64,000 bases of DNA, taken from positions 1 through 64,000 of the forward strand of contig CAZWRV010000004.1 in assembly GCA_964636325.1 (NCBI GenBank). Direction: 5' to 3'. Shown here piece by piece: positions 1 through 7,658 of the stretch; the first letter of the stretch is position 1, and every line of letters begins with the position of its first letter. Source of the DNA: CAZWRV01 sp964636325. Lineage in GTDB: Bacteria; Verrucomicrobiota; Lentisphaeria; Victivallales; GWF2-50-93. The translations under genes and the position numbers were made by a program. The notes under the pieces are model-generated. The model did not search any database and had not been told where the DNA came from. It worked only from the letters and a program-made list of their open reading frames with translations.

Positions 1-10
1 ACCTGCGAGC

Positions 11-30
11 CGCAGACAGGAATGTCTGCG
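11..30. repeat. short perfect hairpin
   Basis: CGCAGACA (11-18) and TGTCTGCG (23-30) form a perfect 8-bp stem with loop GGAA. It lies at the window edge in DNA shared in part with 42570-42600 (the phrases ACCTGCGA and GAGTTTCAGAGGAG occur in both places), so it is probably part of a dispersed intergenic repeat. Confidence 0.5.
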
Positions 31-62
31 TTACTTGAATCGAGTTTCAGAGGAGTGGCGCT

Positions 63-88
63 CCCCGAGGCGAAGCGCTCGGGGTTTT
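63..88 (+). terminator. possible intrinsic terminator for an upstream plus-strand gene
   Basis: CCCCGAG (63-69) pairs with CTCGGGG (78-84) across an 8-nt loop and is followed by TTTT (85-88). The stem is GC-rich but the U-tract is short. It would terminate a gene left of the window; the next gene inside the window runs on the opposite strand. Confidence 0.45.
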
Positions 89-108
89 GTCGTTCAGGAA
101 GATGTAGT

Positions 109-186
109 TTGCGCGCGCCGCGCGCAATAGACATAACACGGCATTCCTCGTTTGCAGAGTTTGCACTTTGCGCGCGGCGCGCGCAA
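109..186. repeat. 78-bp miniature inverted-repeat element, copy A
   Basis: The ends are TTGCGCGCGCCGCGCGCAA (109-127) and TTGCGCGCGGCGCGCGCAA (168-186). They are reverse complements of each other and each is itself a palindrome around one central base. About 40 bp of non-palindromic DNA lies between. A second copy at 42490-42567 has the same layout and nearly the same internal sequence, and both are followed by a GAGTTTCAGAGGAG phrase. There is no room for a transposase, so it would be a non-autonomous element or a structured repeat. Confidence 0.65.
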
Positions 187-198
187 GCTCATCGAGTT

Positions 199-1536
199 TC
201 AGAGGAGGTATGCGGCCAGATCATTTGCGGAGGCGCCGTCCCCGCGGCTGGTCCTGTCCAGCCTCTTCTGGAACTCCGCGTCCTCGGACTTCAGGATGAA
301 AGAGCCTCCCATGTCCTTGTATGCGAAGGGCTTGCCTGTAAGGCAGTCAATGGGGATATTGCCCAATATCCCCGGCTTCAGCTCGTCCAGGCTGGCTGGA
401 AACCTCCCATGCTTGCCCTTGAATGCGAGCACCCCGAGATATGCGGTGCAGTATGCACCGAGGGTCTCGGCGCCGGCGGTCCGCCTGAATATCGGCAGAA
501 TACTGGGAAGGGAAATCCTTATGGATCTGGCGTAGGAGGGCAGCGCCTTGACCTCGCCTTCGAAGCTTGTAAGCCTGCCGGACTTGTCGAGGTCGCAGAA
601 GGGCTGCCGGGAGAGGGCCTTGAGATCGTTGATAAGCTTGAGGTATACGGCATAGTCGTTCTTCATCATGATAGATTTCGAGAACGCGCCGCCTCTGCCC
701 CGCCTGCCGTCGATTATCGCCTGGTAGAACCCCGAGCCGAACGACACGCGCTCCCCGTCGAGCACCGACGGCAGCGACTGGTAGTAGCTCCTGCAACCGA
801 GCTCGGCGATGAACGCCTTGGCGGCGGCGGCATCGATGCCTTTGCGGCCGGCTATGTCGAGTAGGCAGCTTATCAGCGTCGAGTCGCAGGCTATCCTCAC
901 AAGATGGGCTACGACCACCGGCTCATGTCTGAGCTGGTTTGATATCCTGAGTCCGGCAAGGAGGCCCTCGTAGGCGTCCTCGAGATTTCCGGCGTCGGCG
1001 TCCGAATATGCCTTCGCACAGATCAGCCTCGCAAGATCGCTCTCCATGGCAAGATACGGAAGGAGCTGGCCTGGCCCACGCGAATAGTTTACGCGGAAGT
1101 CGGCGTCAAGCTTCCGCGAGGCGTCGCCGGCGAGCCTGAAGATCTCCGCGATATCCTTCTCCGACAGCGTCCTCCTTATCTTCTCCTTCTGATCCTTGTC
1201 CAGCGAATCGAACGACTTGCCATCCCCGGCGGCCGCGATTTCTGCGACCTTCTTTGCAAGTTGCGCAGAATCCCTGCCGTCGAACGGCAAGCCGCCATCG
1301 CCGGCGGTCATTTTTATGAAGATGTCCTGGAGGATGCCTGCCGCGTTCCCCCCCTCGGGGATTGACAGCCTGATCTCGGAAACGCTCAGCGGCTCGCCCC
1401 TGGCCTTCAACTCGGCGAACGTGCTCCTCAGCTTGGCCCCGTAGAGCATGTTGAGTATCGCCTCGGAAATGAGGAGCAGCGTAAGCAGCGCCGCCACACA
1501 GATCACGGCCGACCAGATGAAGAACTTGCTCTTCAT
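199..1536 (-). CDS. membrane-anchored protein of unknown function in ECF sigma operon
   Basis: A 445-residue protein with a single N-terminal hydrophobic segment (about residues 5-27) and a large, probably extracytoplasmic, helical body. I do not recognise a catalytic motif. The last 100 residues (YLGVLAFKGKHGRFPASLDEL, then IPIDCLTGKPFAYK) resemble the C-terminal module seen in many PVC membrane proteins and pseudopilin-like proteins, where a GRFPxSLDEL phrase precedes a DxxTGKPxxY phrase. It starts 4 bp inside the end of the preceding gene (ATGA overlap), so it is co-transcribed with the small membrane protein and sigma factor upstream. Its stop codon falls in a GAGTTTCAGAGG phrase next to the miniature element at 109-186, so the last residues may be altered by that insertion. 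Confidence 0.75.
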   Translation of the reverse strand: MKSKFFIWSAVICVAALLTLLLISEAILNMLYGAKLRSTFAELKARGEPLSVSEIRLSIPEGGNAAGILQDIFIKMTAGDGGLPFDGRDSAQLAKKVAEIAAAGDGKSFDSLDKDQKEKIRRTLSEKDIAEIFRLAGDASRKLDADFRVNYSRGPGQLLPYLAMESDLARLICAKAYSDADAGNLEDAYEGLLAGLRISNQLRHEPVVVAHLVRIACDSTLISCLLDIAGRKGIDAAAAKAFIAELGCRSYYQSLPSVLDGERVSFGSGFYQAIIDGRRGRGGAFSKSIMMKNDYAVYLKLINDLKALSRQPFCDLDKSGRLTSFEGEVKALPSYARSIRISLPSILPIFRRTAGAETLGAYCTAYLGVLAFKGKHGRFPASLDELKPGILGNIPIDCLTGKPFAYKDMGGSFILKSEDAEFQKRLDRTSRGDGASANDLAAYLL

Positions 1537-1958
1537 TGCCTCCCGCCCATCTTCAGAAGTTTCTCGACTTCCGCCCCTTGCTCTTCAAAGCCCGCGCCGG
1601 CAACGCCGTCCTCCACATCCCGGACTGTTCCGACCAGGCCTTCCGCATAACCGGAGTCAAGCCCTAGTCCGACCACGAAGTCCTTCATCGCATCTGTGCT
1701 CCGCGGGCTAGTCCGGCACTTCGACATGAATTCGTCGGTCAGGCGCCCCTCGTAGAAAAGCAGCGCGGCCGAAACCAGGTTTAGCGCGATTATCGCCGCG
1801 GCGGCGATCTTCAGCATCCGCCTGAACAGGACTGTCTCCCTACTGCGCCTCTCCCATGCGGCGCGCGAAACCTGCAGAACCTTCCCCCTCAGCGCCTCGT
1901 CCGGCACCGCGGCCGCGAAATTCGCAAGGAATTTTTCGATGTCCTTTTCGTCGTGCAT
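1533..1958 (-). CDS. small membrane protein, possible anti-sigma-like partner
   Basis: A 141-residue protein. The first 45 residues are charged and helical (DEKDIEKFLANFAAAVPDEAL), followed by one transmembrane segment at about 48-68 and a short outer tail. This layout, a cytoplasmic N-terminal helix bundle then one membrane span, directly downstream of an ECF sigma gene, is that of many anti-sigma factors, but no zinc-binding HxxxCxxC motif is present, so that role is inferred from position only. The stop overlaps the start of the next gene by 4 bp. Confidence 0.7.
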   Translation of the reverse strand: MHDEKDIEKFLANFAAAVPDEALRGKVLQVSRAAWERRSRETVLFRRMLKIAAAAIIALNLVSAALLFYEGRLTDEFMSKCRTSPRSTDAMKDFVVGLGLDSGYAEGLVGTVRDVEDGVAGAGFEEQGAEVEKLLKMGGRQ

Positions 1959-2113
1959 CGCTGCATCTTCTTTAGTGTCTCTGTTTTAGACTTCTATTTT
2001 TGAGCGTTTATAAATTCCAATCACACAAGTCCCAAATCCCAAATAAATATCAAATTTCAAACTTCAAATTCCAAACTCTGAACCGCGTCTTTTGAAATCT
2101 GTTCATTTGGATT
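1959..2113. repeat. AT-rich spacer with iterated CAAATTTCAAA-like phrases
   Basis: Between the sigma factor and its downstream gene the plus strand reads as imperfect repeats of CAAATcCC, CAAATTTC and CAAATTCC (about 2028-2085). This phrase type is common as intergenic filler in PVC genomes. It carries no ORF and separates two genes that otherwise look like one operon. Confidence 0.5.
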
Positions 2114-2680
2114 TTATTTGTGGTCGGGATTTTGGAGCTTGGAATTTGTCGTTGCGGGCAAAGCCCGCCTTAATTTTTCCATAGCATACCTGTAGCGGCT
2201 GGCGACCGTGTTGATTGACTCGCCTAAGCTCCGCCCTATCTCCTCGAACGTCATGTCCTGGAAGAACTTCATCACGATCACTTCCTTCTGCTCGGACGGG
2301 AGCGCGTCGAGAATCGCATTCAGCCTCTCGATCTCGTCCTTGCCTATGCCCTCGCCCTCCGGCCTCACAATCAGATGGTCGGAAAACGATGCCAGCCTGG
2401 CCCGGTCCCTCTGCCGTCTCCTTATCTGCTCGATCAGGAGGTTCTTCAGCATCATGAACACATATCCGTCCAGGTTTGCCGCCCTCTTCAGCCTCTCCTT
2501 CTTGTCCGCCAGCCTCACGAAGAGCTCCTGCATCACGTCCTCCGCGTCGCTCCTCGACGAAAGCATCGCGGCCGCATAGCCGAAAAGCCTGGCGCCCAGA
2601 TGCTCGTAGATGAGGTCGAGAGCGCCGGGATCGTCTTCCTCCAACAGCTTCCTTATCCTCTTTTCTGTCTCTTCGGGCAT
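2114..2680 (-). CDS. ECF-type RNA polymerase sigma factor
   Basis: A 188-residue sigma-70 family protein. Region 2 is at about residues 20-90 (DLIYEHLGARLFGYAAAMLS, then DAEDVMQELFVRLAD, the usual AEDxxQexF motif). Region 4 is at about 120-170 (LDALPSEQKEVIVMKFFQDM, then the helix-turn-helix TFEEIGRSLGESINTVASRY). It should direct RNA polymerase to a small regulon, and the two membrane proteins downstream on the same strand are candidates for its control. The final 16 residues (from ALPATTNSK) are not conserved family sequence: they are encoded by a dispersed GCGGGC/GCCCGC repeat that has replaced the original end of the gene. Confidence 0.93.
   Translation of the reverse strand: MPEETEKRIRKLLEEDDPGALDLIYEHLGARLFGYAAAMLSSRSDAEDVMQELFVRLADKKERLKRAANLDGYVFMMLKNLLIEQIRRRQRDRARLASFSDHLIVRPEGEGIGKDEIERLNAILDALPSEQKEVIVMKFFQDMTFEEIGRSLGESINTVASRYRYAMEKLRRALPATTNSKLQNPDHK
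2139..2174. repeat. dispersed GCGGGC/GCCCGC element inside the sigma factor 3' end
   Basis: TTGCGGGCAAAGCCCGCCTTAA sits here as a 6-bp GC stem with a 3-nt loop, preceded by TTGGAATTTG. Nearly the same block occurs at 5483-5531 and, inverted and decayed, at 58976-59004. In this copy it lies in frame in the sigma gene and supplies its C-terminal codons. Confidence 0.6.
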
Positions 2681-2768
2681 CCGGCTCTTCTTTTCATAGT
2701 TTAAAAGACGCTTGAAAGGCTGAAATTTGTCTAATTTAGCCTTCCATTTCCGATTTCAGCAACACTTC

Positions 2769-2796
2769 TTGCAAGAATGTCAATGTGATGTATAAT
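2769..2796 (+). promoter_or_regulatory. promoter and likely autoregulatory site of vapBC-1
   Basis: TTGCAA (2769-2774), a 16-bp spacer and a perfect TATAAT (2791-2796) lie 48 bp before the antitoxin start. GATGTATAATA overlapping the -10 box and TATTTACATC (about 2810-2819) form an imperfect inverted repeat, as expected for a site bound by the ribbon-helix-helix antitoxin. A GGAGG sequence sits 9 nt before the ATG. Confidence 0.6.
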
Positions 2797-2843
2797 AGAT
2801 ATGACGTAATATTTACATCTCTTCTGGATGGAGGATTCGCATC

Positions 2844-3125
2844 ATGGTAAGGACGCAGATTCAAATACCGGAGCACCTGTATAAGGAAGTCAAGAGGATT
2901 GCCGCAGAGCGCGAGTTGAGCCTTGCAGAACTTACCAGGCGCGGACTGGAATATATAGTGTGCGTTTATCTTCCGGTCGTAGAGCGGAAGAACGGGGCCT
3001 GGAGACTGCCCGAGCCCATCGACCTGGGGGGAAGGCCCCTGGCGCCCGAGAGCCAATGGAGGGAGCTGGCCAATGAGTCTTTCACAATCCCTCTGCCGAA
3101 GACCGGCAAAGGGAAACGGAAATGA
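2844..3125 (+). CDS. vapB: VapB-type antitoxin, ribbon-helix-helix
   Basis: A 93-residue protein. Residues 1-45 read as a ribbon-helix-helix DNA-binding fold: beta strand RTQIQIPEHLY, then two helices (KEVKRIAAERELSLAELTRRGLEYIV). The C-terminal half (residues 50-93) is rich in proline and basic residues and would wrap the toxin. The stop overlaps the toxin start by 4 bp, the usual arrangement for translationally coupled toxin-antitoxin pairs. Expected role: neutralise the PIN toxin and repress its own promoter at 2769-2796. Confidence 0.85.
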   Translation: MVRTQIQIPEHLYKEVKRIAAERELSLAELTRRGLEYIVCVYLPVVERKNGAWRLPEPIDLGGRPLAPESQWRELANESFTIPLPKTGKGKRK

Positions 3126-3556
3126 TCTCGTGCGACACCAACATATTGTTCTATTCCCTGAACAGCGAATGCGCTGAATACCCGGGTGCTAGAAGTTTTT
3201 TAAAGGCCCATTCGGAAGACGGGAATTTCGCCGTCTGCGAACTTGTGCTAGTCGAACTCTATGTGCTTTTGCGCAATCCCAAGATGAACAAGAGTCCGGC
3301 GACGGCAGAACAGGCAGTGTCCGTCGTCAGACAGTTCAGATCCAATCCATGCTGGCGGGTTATTGACTATCCAGGAGGGCTGATGAACGAGATATGGAAG
3401 CATGCCGAAAAGAAAGATTTTTCATACAGATCCATTTTCGATGCGAGACTTGCTCTCACGCTTATGAACCATGGAGTGAAGGATTTCGCAACCAGGAACG
3501 TGAAGGACTTTGAATCCTATGGATTCAACAAAGTATGGGATCCGCTCACCGAATAA
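3122..3556 (+). CDS. vapC: VapC-type PIN-domain toxin (ribonuclease)
   Basis: A 144-residue PIN domain. The acidic residues expected for Mg-dependent RNA cleavage are present: Asp5 in MISCDTN, Glu in LVLVELYVLL, Asp in SIFDARLAL, and a further Asp near the C-terminus in NVKDFESYG. Family knowledge predicts a site-specific endoribonuclease held inactive by the antitoxin. It overlaps vapB by 4 bp, and only 4 bp separate its stop from the pyrD start, so pyrD may be co-transcribed from the toxin-antitoxin promoter. Confidence 0.88.
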   Translation: MISCDTNILFYSLNSECAEYPGARSFLKAHSEDGNFAVCELVLVELYVLLRNPKMNKSPATAEQAVSVVRQFRSNPCWRVIDYPGGLMNEIWKHAEKKDFSYRSIFDARLALTLMNHGVKDFATRNVKDFESYGFNKVWDPLTE

Positions 3557-3560
3557 AATC

Positions 3561-4484
3561 ATGGCTCCGAACCTCGAAACAACATTAGGCCCGCTGAAGC
3601 TGAAGAACCCGGTGATGACCGCGTCCGGAACCTTCGGCTACGGAGCGGAATATGCGGAGTTCTTCCCCCTGGACAGGCTCGGGGCGGTCGTCGTCAAGGG
3701 GATTTCCTCCTTTCCCTGGGACGGCAATCCCACGCCGCGCGTGGCCGAGGTGACGAGCGGGATGCTGAACTCGATCGGCCTCCAGAACCCCGGCGTCGAA
3801 AAGTTCGTCAAGGGCGCCGAATACCTGCCCGCGCTGGACAGCTGCGGGACGGCGGTCATCGTGAACATCTGGGGCCGGACCGTCGCCGAATACGCCGACG
3901 TCGCCGCCCGCCTCGATGCCGAGGCCGGCCGGATTGCCGCCCTCGAAATCAACATCTCCTGCCCGAACATCAAGGAGGGCGGAATCGCGTTCGGAACAAA
4001 CCTGAAGAGCGCCTCCGAGGTGGTGGCCGCGGTCAGGAAGGCGACGAAGCTCCCACTGATAACCAAGCTGAGCCCGAACGTCACGGATATAGCGGACTTC
4101 GCACAGGCCGCGGCCGACTCCGGCTCGGACATCGTCTCCCTCATAAACACCCTCCTCGGCATGGCGATCGACATCGAGACCCGCAGACCCAAAATCGCCC
4201 GGGTCACCGGCGGCCTCAGCGGTCCCGCCGTCAAGCCCGTCGCCGTCCGCATGGTCCACGAAGTCCACAGGAGGGTGAAAATACCCATAATTGGAATGGG
4301 CGGCATCGCCACCGCCGAGGATGCGATAGAATTCCTCCTCGCCGGCGCCTCCGCCGTCGCAGTCGGCACAGCCATCTTCGCCGATCCAATGGCCCCAGTC
4401 AAAGTCCTCGACGGCATTATCAAATACCTCGACAAGCACAAGATCGCCTCCGTAGCCGACCTCGTCGGCCAAGTGAAAGCTTGA
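3561..4484 (+). CDS. pyrD: dihydroorotate dehydrogenase, class 1B catalytic subunit
   Basis: A 307-residue TIM-barrel flavoprotein that oxidises dihydroorotate to orotate in pyrimidine synthesis. Typical sequences are MTASGTFGYG near the N-terminus, GLQNPG, the catalytic-loop motif EINISCPN with the class 1 active-site cysteine, TKLSPN, and the FMN phosphate loop GMGGI followed by AVAVGTAIFADP. I chose the ATG at 3561 because the upstream in-frame codons lie inside vapC. Class 1B enzymes normally work with an electron-transfer subunit (PyrK), which is not adjacent here. Confidence 0.93.
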   Translation: MAPNLETTLGPLKLKNPVMTASGTFGYGAEYAEFFPLDRLGAVVVKGISSFPWDGNPTPRVAEVTSGMLNSIGLQNPGVEKFVKGAEYLPALDSCGTAVIVNIWGRTVAEYADVAARLDAEAGRIAALEINISCPNIKEGGIAFGTNLKSASEVVAAVRKATKLPLITKLSPNVTDIADFAQAAADSGSDIVSLINTLLGMAIDIETRRPKIARVTGGLSGPAVKPVAVRMVHEVHRRVKIPIIGMGGIATAEDAIEFLLAGASAVAVGTAIFADPMAPVKVLDGIIKYLDKHKIASVADLVGQVKA

Positions 4485-4722
4485 TGCAAAACCTGGCTTC
4501 CTTGATTCGCCGGCGATTTGGCAATATTGTTTCGTAAAATACATGAAATGATCCAATCACGCTTAATAGGTGAATAATGAAAGAAACAAGCGAAAAGCCA
4601 GAATCTGAAATAAGGGGATGTTTATTCTGATTCTTATTGTGAAAAAAATGACTTGACCCTATAACCACGAGACTCTTGATGGAAACTGCAGCTGAGCCTA
4701 AACGTTCCGCACAGCTGAAGGT

Positions 4723-5382
4723 ATGCACCCTACTTTGAACATTCTTATCAGCGCCGGCCCCACGAGGGAGACGATAGATCCGGTCCGCTACATTTCGAAC
4801 CGTTCGAGCGGGAAGATGGGCTACGCGCTTGCGGAGGCGGCCGCGAGGCTCGGCCACAAGACGGTCTTGGTGAGCGGGCCGGTCTCTATAAAGGCACCGG
4901 CCGGCGTGACGCTTGTTCCCGTCGAAACCGCCGCGGAGATGGCCTGCGAAATCCGCAGGTGGGCGAAAAAGGCCGACATCGTCATCATGGCGGCGGCGGT
5001 GGCCGACTACACGCCGGTCCGGACGGCCGCGAAAAAGATCAAGAAGACCTCCGCCGGGATGACTCTCAGGCTGAAACGTACCGAGGACATCCTCTCTTGG
5101 CTCGGGAAAAACCGCAGGAAGGGGCAGGCCATCGTGGGATTCTCCGCCGAAACCGACAATATCATTCCGAACGCACTTTCAAAGCTGAAAAGGAAGAAGG
5201 CCGACTGGATCATCGCCAACGAGGTCGGAGCCGGGAAGGACCGCGGATTCGAGTCCGACAGCAACCAGGCGACGATGATTTCAAAGGACGGGAAAGTTGT
5301 CGAGCTTCCGCTTCAGAGCAAGAAGCTGATGGCAAGGAAGATAATAGACGTAATCGTTGAGGATTCCGGCGCCACGACCTGA
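4723..5382 (+). CDS. coaB: stand-alone phosphopantothenoylcysteine synthetase (CoaB)
   Basis: A 219-residue protein matching only the CoaB half of the usual bifunctional CoaBC enzyme: ISAGPTRETIDPVRYISNRSSGKMG at the start, then MAAAVADY, a KIKK substrate lysine region and VGFSAETDN. It joins 4'-phosphopantothenate and cysteine using a nucleotide. The CoaC decarboxylase domain is absent, so a separate CoaC must be encoded elsewhere if the pathway is intact. Start choice is uncertain: GAAGG is only one base from the ATG at 4723, and a TTG at 4735 would begin exactly at the conserved NILISAGPT. Confidence 0.9.
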   Translation: MHPTLNILISAGPTRETIDPVRYISNRSSGKMGYALAEAAARLGHKTVLVSGPVSIKAPAGVTLVPVETAAEMACEIRRWAKKADIVIMAAAVADYTPVRTAAKKIKKTSAGMTLRLKRTEDILSWLGKNRRKGQAIVGFSAETDNIIPNALSKLKRKKADWIIANEVGAGKDRGFESDSNQATMISKDGKVVELPLQSKKLMARKIIDVIVEDSGATT

Positions 5383-5482
5383 AAAGCAACATGGGTATTT
5401 CCCAACCGTTTTCAAGCTTTTCCTAATGGCCGGGGCAGGAAATCTGAATTGGATACTTGTTCCGCCGTCAAGCGGGCTTGAG

Positions 5483-5531
5483 AGTTGGTTGTTGGACATT
5501 CAATTTGGGTTGCGGGCGCAGCCCGCCTTAA
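5483..5531. repeat. dispersed GCGGGC/GCCCGC element, second copy
   Basis: TTGGACATTCAATTTGGG is followed by a GCGGGC stem, loop GCA, GCCCGC and CCTTAA. It lies between the convergent coaB and UroD-family genes, where the hairpin could also act as a weak bidirectional terminator, though there is no U-run. Confidence 0.55.
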
Positions 5532-5560
5532 GATGTCATCCCCAGCGGCGACGAGGCAAC

Positions 5561-6577
5561 TCATTCTGTCTTTGAACTGACCGACCGGCAGAAGGCCATG
5601 AAGACTTCGTCTGGTGTGTCGGCGGGGATTTCGCAGCCGGCGCTGAGCATGTAGCGGGAGTTTCCTGCGGCCTTGAGGCATGCGAGGCACTTGTCCCGGC
5701 ATTTTTCCGGCGTGGACTGCATCATTTCCGCGACCGGATCGAGGTTGCCTTTGAAGCAGAGCTCCGCGGCGTCGTAGACCCTTTTCGCGTCGTCGAAGTC
5801 GACAAGGTGATCGACGTTGAAGAGGTCGGCGCCGGATCTGGCCATGTCCTTCATGAGATGGCTGGTGTTGCCGCAGATGTGGAGCTTGACGAGGCCGCCC
5901 GCCTTGTGGACGGCATCGCAGACCCTTTTTTCGTAGGGCAGGGCGAACTCTCGGTACAGTTCGTCGGAGATCAGCGAGGCTGCAGCGTCCCCGGCGCCGA
6001 TCATGTGCGCGCCGGCCTTGAGCTGGTGGAGCGCGAAGTCTATGACTATGTCCGTGAGGAATTCAAGCGTCCTGTGGGCGAGCGGGGGGTTGTCGTAGAG
6101 CATGATCATCATCTCGCTGACGCCGCAGATGGAGCATGATTCCGCGAACGGCATGTCGACCCATCCGAGGACGAGGCATTCCTTGCCGGCGGCCTTCGCC
6201 ATCTCCCTCACTGCGGTCGCGCGGTCGTCCATGCGTGAGCCTGTCCTTGAGGGATCGGGCCTTCCAAGCCTCCGTAGATCGCTTTCGGAGCCGACCAGGG
6301 GCTTCGCAAGGAACGGCGGCTTGTCCTCCGGGAATACCATTTCTCCGCCCAGGTCGGCGGAGATCCTGAACGCGTCGGTGCAGGCTGTGATTGCGTCTAT
6401 CGGGAACTTCCGCCTTATGTTGAGCTGTGCGTCGGCGGTCACATGGCCGTCGCTGGCGAACTGCCTGTAGCTGACCCCGAGCCTGTGCTGGGAGAAGAAC
6501 ATTAGCAGGGGGAAAACCGGAGTCCTATCGGGCTTGCGGCCCTGCAAGGCCTCCATGCATCTTTCAAGACTGGTCAT
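5561..6577 (-). CDS. UroD/MtaA-family protein, probable corrinoid methyltransferase type
   Basis: A 338-residue uroporphyrinogen decarboxylase superfamily TIM barrel. In place of HemE features it has the zinc-thiol pattern of the MtaA/MtbA corrinoid methyltransferases: HxC in LVKLHICGN (about residue 232) and a later Cys in SAGCEIPADTP (about 315). GDAAASLIS and NVDHLVDF also fit that branch. This suggests methyl transfer from a corrinoid protein or another methyl donor to a thiol, but no corrinoid protein gene is adjacent. I start at 6577 because MTSLERCMEALQGRKPDRTP is the conserved N-terminus and GGAG lies upstream; longer starts run into the terminator at 6647-6686. Confidence 0.8.
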   Translation of the reverse strand: MTSLERCMEALQGRKPDRTPVFPLLMFFSQHRLGVSYRQFASDGHVTADAQLNIRRKFPIDAITACTDAFRISADLGGEMVFPEDKPPFLAKPLVGSESDLRRLGRPDPSRTGSRMDDRATAVREMAKAAGKECLVLGWVDMPFAESCSICGVSEMMIMLYDNPPLAHRTLEFLTDIVIDFALHQLKAGAHMIGAGDAAASLISDELYREFALPYEKRVCDAVHKAGGLVKLHICGNTSHLMKDMARSGADLFNVDHLVDFDDAKRVYDAAELCFKGNLDPVAEMMQSTPEKCRDKCLACLKAAGNSRYMLSAGCEIPADTPDEVFMAFCRSVSSKTE

Positions 6578-6646
6578 AATGTCGGGCTCCGGAATTTCGA
6601 CTGCGGCCGGACCCAGCTGGCTGCGACCGATTGCAGTCGGAGGTTT

Positions 6647-6686
6647 AAAAAAAAACGGCACCGCCCTCTGCGACGAGGGGGTGCCG
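6647..6686 (-). terminator. intrinsic terminator of the RRM gene
   Basis: On the minus strand a CGGCACC...GGTGCCG stem, extended by CCCTC/GAGGG, is followed by nine T residues (the A-run at 6647-6655). It lies just after the RRM protein gene and before the UroD-family gene, so the two are separate transcription units. Confidence 0.85.
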
Positions 6687-6738
6687 GATGGTTTTTCTAC
6701 TGATGCCGAGTCCGTTGAAATGCTTGAAGCTTCAGCGA

Positions 6739-7041
6739 TTACCTTCTGCCGAAGCCGCCCCTGTCGCCGCCCCTGCCTCCGCCGTCGCGGGGTCTTTCCG
6801 GACGGGGACGCGCTTCGTTGACTGTAAGCGGGCGGGTCATGAACTCCTTGCCGTTCAGCTTTTCGATCGCGGCGAGGGCCTGCTCCCTGACGGGCATCTC
6901 GACGAACGCGAAGCCCCTGGAGTTGCCAGTATATTTGTCCTTGATGACCTTGGCGGAGTCGACCTGGCCGTGCTCGCTGAAAAGGTTCTTTACGTCCTCG
7001 TCGACGGCCTTGTGGGATAGATTACCAACATAGATATTCAT
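6739..7041 (-). CDS. RRM-domain RNA-binding protein with Gly/Arg tail
   Basis: A 100-residue protein consisting of one RNA recognition motif plus a short RGG-like tail. RNP2 is IYVGNL (residues 3-8), RNP1 is RGFAFVEM (about 43-50), and the tail is RPRDGGGRGGDRGGFGRR. Such small bacterial RRM proteins (Rbp type) bind RNA and are often cold-inducible. The start is supported by GAGG 9 nt before the ATG. It stands alone with its own terminator, and the 617-bp region upstream leaves room for a long leader. Confidence 0.92.
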   Translation of the reverse strand: MNIYVGNLSHKAVDEDVKNLFSEHGQVDSAKVIKDKYTGNSRGFAFVEMPVREQALAAIEKLNGKEFMTRPLTVNEARPRPERPRDGGGRGGDRGGFGRR

Positions 7042-7658
7042 TTACATTTTCCTCAGTTTTTTGTTTTCTTGTTGTTGTCTGGTCTGTTGAAATCGCTGTT
7101 CTCAGCTATATATGCCTAGATATTCTCTGTCCCCTCCCCGTTATTTAATGTTCAAAACCAGGCTGGAGCCGCGAAAACGTCTTACGGTTCCACACTCAAC
7201 CCGGATTACTCATAAAGCCTATGGTGCCTTAAAAGGCGGAAACCTCGATTATCTCTGCGTAGGGCATGACGACAAGTGAATAAGGTATCCGTTCATAAAG
7301 ATGCATTCAGAGATCGTTGGAGGTCCTGGATCCGGTGAGTTCGGAATATGGAAGACCGTGCGAAATGTTGTCCTCGAGCATGCTTGATTCAAAAAGGATA
7401 ACGCGTTTTGAAACGACATTCTAACAGATAAAAACTTTTTTTCAAGGGGGAAGTTGAAAAAAAATGGCAATATCTTGCCTGCGTGTAACAGGCATGCTGA
7501 GCTTCCATGTTTCCATTTCCGGGCTATAATAATCCCGATTCCGCGTTTTGCGCGGATCTTTCCGTGAAATTTTAACCTAACCGCCTTATTATAAAAATGT
7601 TAAATGACATAGCATATTTTCAGCCGCGGCCATAAGGTTTAACCTGGGCGGGAAGCAT
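7042..7658. other. 617-bp intergenic region without a recognisable gene
   Basis: It separates the RRM gene (minus) from the livF-like gene (plus). Visible structures are hairpins TGCCTG/CAGGCA at 7476-7494 and CCGCG-TTTTG-CGCGG at 7541-7555, plus a TATAAT at 7525-7530 without a clear -35 box. Short ORFs here have no family features and AT-rich, shadow-like composition, so I do not call a gene. Confidence 0.5.

Noticed and set aside
22..864. 280-codon plus-strand reading frame opposite the first membrane protein
   Set aside because: It is a shadow of the GC-rich antisense gene: no family features and no ribosome-binding site, while the minus frame has a membrane segment and operon overlap.
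3585..4556. long minus-strand frames opposite pyrD
   Set aside because: pyrD is unmistakable on the plus strand; the antisense frames exist because of high GC at third codon positions.
7249..7470. 73-codon minus-strand frame in the gap before the livF-like gene
   Set aside because: No recognisable motif, unusual composition and no ribosome-binding site; treated as non-coding.
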